The notes beneath the pieces are model-generated. The model made no database searches and was not told the DNA's origin. It saw nothing but the letters and a program-made list of their open reading frames with translations. Shown here in pieces: positions 57,183 to 64,000 of a stretch of DNA of 64,000 nt. This stretch comes from Massospora cicadina. Lineage: Eukaryota; Entomophthoromycota; Entomophthoromycetes; Entomophthorales; Entomophthoraceae. The translations under genes and the position numbers were made by a program. The first letter of the stretch is position 1. Every line of letters begins with the position of its first letter. The DNA lies in contig JAKSZP010005259.1 in the NCBI GenBank assembly GCA_022478985.1, positions 372,001-436,000 on the forward strand, given 5' to 3'.

Positions 57183-59576
57183 TTATCTGCGTTGCTAACA
57201 GTATCAATAACGATTGGTTCCCCCAGAACTTGGCTAAGATATGTTTCTTTGGGTATAGTGGCTTCATCCACTCCTCTGGCGTTTAAGTGATCAGGGACTT
57301 CCACCTCCGCAGGTGCTCCTACAACATAATAGCTGATTTCATCCATATCCCCCTCAGAATCATCCCCTGGGGTATTTATAACGCGAGGTAATGGCTTTAG
57401 TTGGTTAAATGAGTTAGGCACATGAGGTTTGTCAGCAATAGGTGTGCCTTTCCCTACGCTGACATTTCTTTTCCCTGATCCTGTTCCTCGGTGTCAGCTT
57501 TCTTTTTCTAACACATAGCCTCCATGTGGCCGATTTTGTCATAGTATTCACACCGAGGCATTCAGGACATTTTGGTTTGCGGTTTTGCTCTTTAGGGCCC
57601 ATTAGCTGAAGGGGCTCCTTCTTGTCTTCAATAGCTAGGGCTCGAGGCATAAGCTTTAAATCCTCAATGTTTAAAATGAGAGGATGAGATACTGCTCCAC
57701 ATTGAATTTTGGGCTTGTGGAAATCAGCAACATCCATTTACGCCTCCTTGATGTCTTGGACGGTATGGAAGTAGCGTTTAATGGAGGTGATGTGCATTGC
57801 TAGCGATGGGTAAGTAGCCACTCCAGTCAAAATGGCGGCTATAGCATCATCCAAAGTCAACATATTTGAGGTTAGCAACGTCTGGGCTTCCATATATAAT
57901 CATTCCGCAAAGGCGGCCACTGACTCTCCTTTCCTGATACTCATACGCATAAAGGCTTGCTTTTTCATGCTTAAAGCCTGTTTTGAGCTGAATGTGTTTA
58001 TGAGGGCCTCTTTAACCTTGGACCAAGTGCTAAGAGCATCCATATGTGGGACCATCACCTCCTGTGCCATGCGGCTCAAACAGGAAAGGATGTGCTTGGC
58101 CTTCTGACAATCAGTGGCCCCTTCCATAGCTGTTTCATAAAAGTACAAAAATGAAGCAATGCTACCCTCGCCGGGGATAAACTTGTCTTTGAACGTTGGT
58201 TTGAATGAATTATGATCATTCCCGGTAAGGGTATGATATAGCTGGGGCTTCTGTTATTGGGGTTTCAGAGCGGTAGCTCAACTGATCAAATGTCCGTGAA
58301 AGGTGATCAAACTGATCTTGCATGGCTTCAAGCTGGATTTCCATTTTAGAGAGGGCTTCTAGAGGCCCAGATTCGCATAATCTTAGTTGAGCTTCGATCC
58401 CTGATTTATGAGCTTCAAGATCTTCCACTCAGTTTTCCATTGCAGAGACTTGAAAATGAAGTTGTGACACCATTAAGCTTAAGCTTAATTGAGCAGTTTC
58501 CACGGCTTCCACGTGGTTCTTCAGGTCTTCTTTCATTTGTTTAGACCCTTCATCATCACGAGAGTGGGAGCTGGGGCCTTGTACCCCCTCAATCTGTTCA
58601 TACTTTCGCTTGATCCTCGTTAGTTGACTGTATACTTCCTTCAACAGCACAGGGCTTTCCAAAAAGTTTTTTTTTGCTTCAATTTCGCATTCAGTCAGGC
58701 GATGTGCCAAATATTTGGTTTTTTCCAACGAAGCTTTGAGAGCTAGCTCCTTTCCTAGCTGAACAACCTTGGCTGCGAGGATGGTGGTGGTGCTAGATGG
58801 TTCAAGTGACAGACAACATTCAAGCTCATCAACACGCAAAAAGGCCTGAGTTAACTGTAACTCCACCACAGCCACACGCTGTTCATATTTCTCTTGAAGG
58901 ACGGAGTCATGGGCTGAAAGGTCATGATACGTTTGCTCATTTTGCTTTTCAAGTTCCTCAGTAAACTCCTCCAACAACGAGTGGGTGCTAGTGGAGGATA
59001 TGTTTAGTTCATCCTGGAATATCTTCATGGCCTCCTCGACATACTTTACAATCCCAGAGTCCATAGTAGTAAGTTGGTCATGCAGCTGTATGATGAAATT
59101 GCGATTAGCTTCCACACCAGATTTAACTGCCCAAGATGTTTGGAGGTCAGTTGATACAACTTTTCATAGGCTGAATTCAGAGCTGCATAGGTATCTAGGT
59201 GTTGATGAAGCTCTTCATGATGACTGGCTAAGAGATGCATCATATGGACCAAAGCAGGGTGAGCAAACTTGTGGACATAGGTGGTCAAATTTGTAAGCTG
59301 ACCATAGGTCTCTGGGAGGACACTGGTTTCATAGAGAAACAAGTGGCGTTCCTCTACCAACGACGCTCATTTGTAATATGCAATGTCACCTGGGTTAAGG
59401 ATGCCATGAGTAAGGTCTCTTACAGCTTCAGTGGCTGGCCAAGTGATGCAATGAGACTCAGATATTAATATAGGCTCAATTTGTTCTCCTTCAAACATTA
59501 AAGCAGTAGGGAAGTCCATTTGATTGTCTTCTTCAGTTCCTTCCTCATTCCGCACCCAACGGGTGACACTTTCCAT
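57183..59576 (-). pseudogene. H gag with long coiled-coil N-terminus, capsid and zinc knuckle
   Basis: The start ATG at 59576 (M-E-S-V-T-R-W-V) is 60 bases from the LTR. A TGA at 59367 and a shift near 59110 interrupt a long helical region. Frame 59115-58429 (228 codons) and 58428-58216, separated by one TGA, are rich in glutamate, leucine and glutamine and look like coiled coil. After a shift near 58230 the capsid reads F-I-P-G-E-G-S-I-A-S-F-L-Y, as in E. Frames 58148-57900 and 57737-57432 follow. A CCHC knuckle at 57552-57511 reads C-E-Y-Y-D-K-I-G-H-M-E-A-M-C, with one Cys changed to Tyr. The acidic linker to protease ends the region. Confidence 0.75.
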
Positions 59577-59614
59577 TTTTTATAAATAATTATCAACGTA
59601 TTCAGGGGGCTTGA

Positions 59615-59632
59615 CCCCTGTAGCAAGCACCA
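59615..59632 (-). promoter_or_regulatory. tRNA primer-binding site of element H
   Basis: On the minus strand it reads tggtgcttgctacagggg, three bases from the 5' LTR. It is the longest clean version of the site shared by A, B, E and F. Confidence 0.7.
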
Positions 59633-59635
59633 ATT

Positions 59636-60431
59636 TGTGGGATCCACCAATGGATGCCATAAATAATATTTTTAAATGAAATATTTACTCTTTAATAAAA
59701 GTATAAAATAATACTTATTATGGTTTTTTATGTTTTTTATTATACAGGCTAGGCAAAACCAAAGAAGGCCCTTTGTCAATACTAGCTTTTCCTATTTAAA
59801 CTAGTTTGAATTTTGAGACCAGCAATATTTGAGGCAAAAGAATGCAAAGCTCAGTCTTCCAAATTAGGGAATTTAGGCTTTTGGCCTATCAGATTAAAGA
59901 TAAAAATTTTTTGGAGGTAAAACTGACCCATGCAGTAATGATTTGATGAGTTGTATCCAATCATCAGCGAGTAAAATCTTTTCACCTCAGTGGTGGTCAG
60001 ACTTGGATGGTAATGATTGGCTAATGTTTACCCTATCATCCTTGAGTAAAATCTTTGCACCTTGGCGGTGGTTAGACTTGGATGATAATGATTGGTTAAC
60101 TTACACCCAATCATTGATAGGTAACATCCTCTTACCTTGTGGAGGTTCCAATCCGTGCGATAATATACTCCTCAAATTTTGACCAAGGAGTCAGAGTAAT
60201 CCTATTATTAATTATTACCTTTTGAAGCTGATTCTCATGATAAATTGTATTATTCCAGTTGTTAGGATTCCACCAAGAATCCACTAAGGTCTTTTCACTG
60301 TGGGTACTCATGTCGTGGATATCCACAATATTATCTAAAGATTTGGCAGGTGATGGGCCAATCATAGTAGCAGAATTGGGAACACTAACTTCAACATTCT
60401 TTTTTTAGTTCAAAAAGGATAATGTCCGACA
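59636..60431 (-). repeat. 5' LTR of element H
   Basis: This is 796 bp. On the minus strand it starts tgtcggac and ends cccaca. It pairs with 55724-56555, and its outer edge abuts TSD aaccc. Confidence 0.85.
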
Positions 60432-61075
60432 AACCCCTCAAATCAGAGCATTATGTTTATTAATACTTCTCAGCCAAATTGTATGAGTTTGGGTAGTTGG
60501 ATTGCACCAACCATGCGGCTGAATCAGGTATTCCATCCGAGGTTCCTCCCTGGCCCACTTACAGTTTATTTCACACACCTAGGCGGAGACCACCCCCTTT
60601 TATAGAGTTGGAGGGGGTCCCACAAGATGCAAGTATTTAACCTCCCAATGATTGGGTTAATAAATTAAATCCTTACCTCACAGATTTATCCTACCTGCCA
60701 TCACCCTTAAAAGCTATTCCATCAAAGTAAGGCGAGTCTTGAGAGCTCCAATTGGTCAAAACCCAATATTCTCGAATTTGATAAATTCTAACTAATACAA
60801 AAACGCGCCTCATTCACTTCAAGCCTTGATACAATTTTGATACTAAGCACCAAGGTATTAAGAGTGTTCACTTTTTAAACCTGTTACAACTAGTAAGATA
60901 TTTATAAAATCCAGAATTTAGATATTATTAGTGTTTTATAATGTTTAATATAAGTGTGTAAAAATCCCCAAAATATTTTTTCCAGCAGCTAAGATTTACA
61001 AAACTCCTATCACTGCTATACTGTTAGAATCTGGGGCAACAAGCACCAGCGAGCATAAAGGCCCAGATTCCAACA
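60432..61075 (+). repeat. 3' LTR of element F, second part
   Basis: It matches 49989-50638, ends ttccaaca and is followed by TSD aggtt. Confidence 0.82.
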
Positions 61076-61080
61076 AGGTT

Positions 61081-61932
61081 TTTAATATGACCACATTATC
61101 CAGCTTGGGATTATTTAAGCTTTAATTATTCTAATTATTGGTTCATATCTTTATCTTAGCTTATATATTTAGCTTTAAGACGATAATTTAATTCTTTTGT
61201 CTAATTGGTATATTAACCACTTAGATGTTTAATCATAATATGCAAAGGTTTATATTTGATAATAGTTATTTTACAATTTTGTTGGGGATTATTGCTGACA
61301 ATGCGGATATAAATAATTTGGCTCAAAGTGAGCAATTACTCACAGGAAATTGTCAGGTTTAGTGGCTGACATGTTGACTTATTATAATTGGGAATTAAAA
61401 ATGTTATTCATCATGAAAATCAGCTGGAGCCTTTCTAGATATCAAACAAATATCCCTTTTTTCATCTAGACATGCCAAAATCATTGTAGTTGCCACAATT
61501 ATCCTAACACATGACCTCTATTACTATCACTAATAATTATTTCTTTTTTTGCACTAGGTGGTCCCAACTTAAAGGGGGGATACACTGATCTCCTATAATT
61601 ATTTCTTAATTTTCATAATTACAGATACCTTAAGGATAAAACTTAGATATTATTATATATTGTTGTTTATCTGCTTCTCCTTGAAGAGAATTTAACTGTA
61701 TAAATGTTAACCAACAGAAGTGAGACTGAAGTCACTTTTATCTTTATTTATTTTGCCAGGGTGATATCAAAGTCACTTGTTTTATCAATATCCGCCATAG
61801 TAGGGCTGAATTTACTCAATAATCAAGACCTGACTAGGCTAGTTGTCTTCACACAACCAGGAAGCCCATATTTTATTTAAAACAAGATGTTAAGCAAGCC
61901 TGTGCATCTGTAGAAACCCCACGGTTTTTATA
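61081..61932 (+). repeat. Solo LTR J, right part
   Basis: It starts tttaatatgaccacattatcc, resembling the early part of the A LTR. It includes a ttgaagagaattt block comparable with the A LTR and ends tttttata, before TSD atgtg. Confidence 0.55.
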
Positions 61933-61937
61933 ATGTG

Positions 61938-63018
61938 ATGGGATAGTCTACAAAATCTGAGACATTTTATAAAAAACGTTTCTAATGACCACATCTCTCA
62001 CAGCTGCAAACATCAGCAAGAAATATCTAATTTAGGTTTAAACCAAGATGGGAGCGGAATCTACAGAATTATATAAAAAGGCAAAAATTTTCTGTTGGGA
62101 TATTCCCTACATATAAGCATCTCCTTGTAAATTTAATAGTAAATGGATGGCGATCTTAGAAAAGTGTGGGATAAACTTGTGCAATATCTGCAAATTCTAA
62201 AACAATGGCCTAAATCTAATCTTGGGCGTGGAAATTTAAAAGATGGCTTTAGCTTTATTTGGCAAAGGCGGCATTCCATCTATAGTAACCTTATGGCTGA
62301 AATCTCATCTTCATATGTTGAGTGAGCCCTTTTAAAGTTTTAAAGTTAATATAATCTAAAGAGCTTTTTAAATACTTCTTTTGGATGCTCAGGGCGTTCA
62401 TTCTAAAGTTCAGAAGAAAATAGTCACATCATCAAATAACCAAACATAAAAAATAACCAAATTACCTAAAAACCATTTATAGCACTTTGGAAGATAGCTG
62501 TTAGGTTTCCCACAAATGGCAATGAGCCAGGGGGTGCCTATATTTATTTCCATGTAGAAAAGGCCAATAATTTTAAGAAAACTCCTATAATTGCGCCCAC
62601 TCCAACCCTCACACTTCCTAGCATTTGTATATTGTAAGTATTAAACTCTTGAGTATAAAAATCCTTCACCTATAGCCTCAAATAGGCGAAAGTTCTACAG
62701 GTAAACACCCAATACTGCCGCTCATTTTCCCAAAATCTCAAAATTACAACAGCTTTTATTTTATGATGTGCAGGATACAAGAAGTCTGTTTTTTCTGAGA
62801 ATTGTTGAAATTTCAAACCCAAGTACCCTTTTTGTTGTTTCCTTAAATCTTTCCAATTTTTATGGAAAATTTTCATGTAATCAAGCACCAGACCTCCGAG
62901 TATGGAGTGCACAACAATTTGGAAAATTTCTAAAAGTTTCTAAGAAAGCTAAATTGGGGATAAGCTAATCATGGCGTGCCCCATCACCTTTTTCAAATCT
63001 CAGTTCTCATGACAATTT
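61938..63018. other. Unassigned region right of nest II
   Basis: By position this should continue element G or its host sequence. I see no Ty3 motif. A 60-codon plus frame at 62143-62325 (M-D-G-D-L-R-K-V-W) and an 80-codon minus frame at 62912-62670 are open but unrecognised. Neither has supporting context. Confidence 0.4.
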
Positions 63019-63234
63019 GTGAACAGACCCTCTCCTCCCAAGCGCAAACCCTGGATTTTGCAGCATGAGAAGAAGTCTAATCCAAGAGAGTCAGTAACAA
63101 AAAACAGCGTGGAAACCCCTAAAAACTCCACCCTTATTCAAAGGCCAGTGCCCTTACTTGTGAGGGTACTGGCCTATTTCGTTCTAATTCCCTTGTTTTT
63201 TTACTTAAGGAACTTTTTCCCTACCAATCTTTAA
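63019..63234 (+). CDS. Possible last exon of a small tail-anchored membrane protein
   Basis: An open frame of about 70 codons ends at a TAA at 63232-63234. Its first half is basic and hydrophilic (P-P-K-R-K-P-W, H-E-K-K-S-N, N-S-V-E-T-P-K-N-S). It ends with one strongly hydrophobic segment, L-L-V-R-V-L-A-Y-F-V-L-I-P-L-F-F-Y-L, and a short tail. There is no ATG in the frame; possible splice acceptors are aacag at 63021-63025 and ttttgcag at 63056-63063, so an upstream exon would be needed. The layout resembles RAMP4/SERP1/Ysy6-like ER proteins, but the sequence match is weak. It could be chance. Confidence 0.28.
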   Translation: MNRPSPPKRKPWILQHEKKSNPRESVTKNSVETPKNSTLIQRPVPLLVRVLAYFVLIPLFFYLRNFFPTNL

Positions 63235-64000
63235 AGTTTTTGCCATTTTCTGGAGAGCATTTATGCACCATGGAGAAAATCATGGCCAACATGCTCCTGC
63301 TGAAATAGTTGATCCCTAGTCAGATAAAAGGTTATTGACCCACATGGACAGCAGTTGCTTGGTTCCTCTGGCGGCTGATTGGAACTCGTCAGTTTGGAAC
63401 CAAAGCTAATTAGATCTCCTTTACATCTTACAGTGGCAGTGTAATAACATAAATTGTCGCATAGTGTTAAAAAAATCTGAGGTGAGTTGACCTTGAGACA
63501 AATATTACACTGGGGATTTTTCTAGCCAGTACAGGTTTTTAACTCAAAACCTGCACTTGGGTGGAAGCAGTTTTACCTGCCCAACTAACCACCTTTTTGC
63601 CACATAGTGTTTAAATATTGAAAACATATATTACTTACATTAAATTATTGCAAAATCTATAATCTGGTTGATCCAAATAGTTCAGTCATTCTGGATATTT
63701 TTTGCATGATTGGATTTTTAATAAAGTACGTTTGAGGTGGTCAAACATTCTGTAGAGATTTTCAAATTTATAATCATTTAAAGCTATATTACAAAATAAT
63801 ACTTTAAGCCCTTTCATTTTAGTTCCCTTATTTTGAGATGGGATCAATGAAAAAATCCTCACCTTGGAATACTTATTCAGTCAAAATCAGAATAAAGTAA
63901 AAGTTTATTTTTTTATTTTTTAGTTATTTTTTTAATTTTTGTATTGGTCTTAAGTGTCACACTTGAGGTACCACACAACTTTATAAGGCTTTGCTCCCCT
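63235..64000. other. Right-edge region, no gene seen
   Basis: No frame above 60 codons. It contains a stem-loop at 63357-63406 and a tRNA-like stretch at 63521-63607 (separate entry). The end is AT-rich. Confidence 0.45.
63521..63607 (-). ncRNA. tRNA-like or SINE-head-like sequence
   Basis: On the minus strand, tggttagttggg (63591-63580) matches the pol III A-box pattern. About 30 bases later, ggttttgagtt (63551-63541) resembles a B box with C-to-T changes. An 11-bp stem (gtgcaggtttt pairing with aaaacctgtac) surrounds it. It does not fold as a complete tRNA, so it may be a decayed tRNA, a SINE head or chance. Confidence 0.25.

Larger units (their letters stand above)
55724..60431 (-). mobile_element. 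Element H: gag-protease-only LTR element on the minus strand
   Basis: H has paired LTRs (about 796 and 832 bp), an 18-base primer site and a terminal polypurine tract, but only about 3.1 kb between them. That interval contains a long gag and a protease, then goes straight to the polypurine tract. No RT, RNase H or integrase is present. The TSD aaccc is exact. It resembles non-autonomous gag-only LTR elements (TR-GAG type) described in plants. Its gag is less broken than that of any other element here, so it is probably the youngest insertion. Its gag and primer site are related to E and F, which could have supplied the missing enzymes. Confidence 0.83.
49896..61075 (+). mobile_element. Element F: Ty3/gypsy element on the plus strand, 3' LTR split by H
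   Basis: F has LTRs starting tgttg(g/t)a at 49896 and 55626, primer site, gag, protease, RT, RNase H, integrase and purine tract. The TSD aggtt is exact (49891-49895 and 61076-61080). H (55724-60431) lies 98 bp into its 3' LTR. Without H, F is about 6.5 kb. It is the same family as E but in the opposite orientation, and its frames are more broken. Confidence 0.85.
49888..61932 (+). repeat. Solo LTR J of the A family, split by element F
   Basis: The left end tgtaggtt (49888-49895) plus the right part (61081-61932) rebuild an LTR that starts like A: tgtagg...aatatgaccacattatccag against tgtagg...gatatgcccacattacccag. The ends are flanked by atgtg (49883-49887 and 61933-61937), an exact 5-bp TSD, and the right end tttttata replaces ttttaaca. 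It totals about 860 bp. F entered 8 bp from its left end. J lies in element G. Confidence 0.6.

Noticed and set aside
57832..58107. Plus-strand frames over H gag (also 58985-59468)
   Set aside because: They are shadows of the minus-strand gag, whose capsid matches E gag.
42000..61937. E and F as two halves of one large inverted element
   Set aside because: Each has its own pair of LTRs, primer site and exact, different TSD (cctta and aggtt), so they inserted separately.
62143..62325. 60-codon plus frame as a small gene
   Set aside because: No homology recognised and no splice or expression clue. Its length is expected by chance.
1..64000. CRISPR arrays, bacterial operons, rRNA genes or complete tRNA genes
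   Set aside because: No regularly spaced short repeats, ribosome-binding sites with intact genes, conserved rRNA blocks or complete cloverleaf sequences were seen.

Overview
This is gene-poor eukaryotic DNA made almost entirely of decayed retrotransposons nested inside one another. No bacterial features are present. Ty3/gypsy pol domains, a chromodomain element, a LINE with endonuclease and reverse transcriptase, 5-bp target-site duplications (TSDs), dense stop codons and what looks like C-to-T/G-to-A decay suggest a large repeat-rich genome with cytosine methylation or a RIP-like process. An expanded fungal genome is my best guess. A plant cannot be excluded, and nothing here fixes the species. 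Element names (Z, A, B, C, L, K, E, F, G, H, J) are mine. Identities quoted as approximate were judged by eye.

Nest I (1-38544, all + strand). The outermost element, Z, has gag at 1-983 and resumes at 32574 with protease, RT, RNase H, integrase and a 3' LTR. Element A (989-32573, TSD acctt) sits in Z. Element B (4142-13622) sits in the protease region of A. A LINE, L (about 18266-32111), sits in the 3' LTR of A. A chromodomain Ty3 element, C, sits in ORF2 of L and left a rearranged structure: a solo LTR, a duplicated LINE piece, then a 5'-truncated C. A solo LTR, K (34811-35780), interrupts RNase H of Z. B carries a decayed antisense reading frame of about 360 codons between its integrase and 3' LTR.

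Spacer (38545-41999): AT-rich with no recognisable gene.

Nest II (42000-61937). A decayed minus-strand Ty3 element, G, is the target. E (minus, 42367-49010, TSD cctta) lies in the integrase of G. A solo LTR, J (TSD atgtg), lies in the RNase H region of G. F (plus, 49896-61075, TSD aggtt) lies 8 bp inside J. H (minus, 55724-60431, TSD aaccc) lies in the 3' LTR of F. H encodes only gag and protease, with no RT, RNase H or integrase, so it looks like a non-autonomous element that would need partners such as E or F.

Right edge (61938-64000): no recognised transposon domain. It holds one possible exon for a small tail-anchored membrane protein and a tRNA-like or SINE-like stretch. No intact host gene could be confirmed anywhere in the window.
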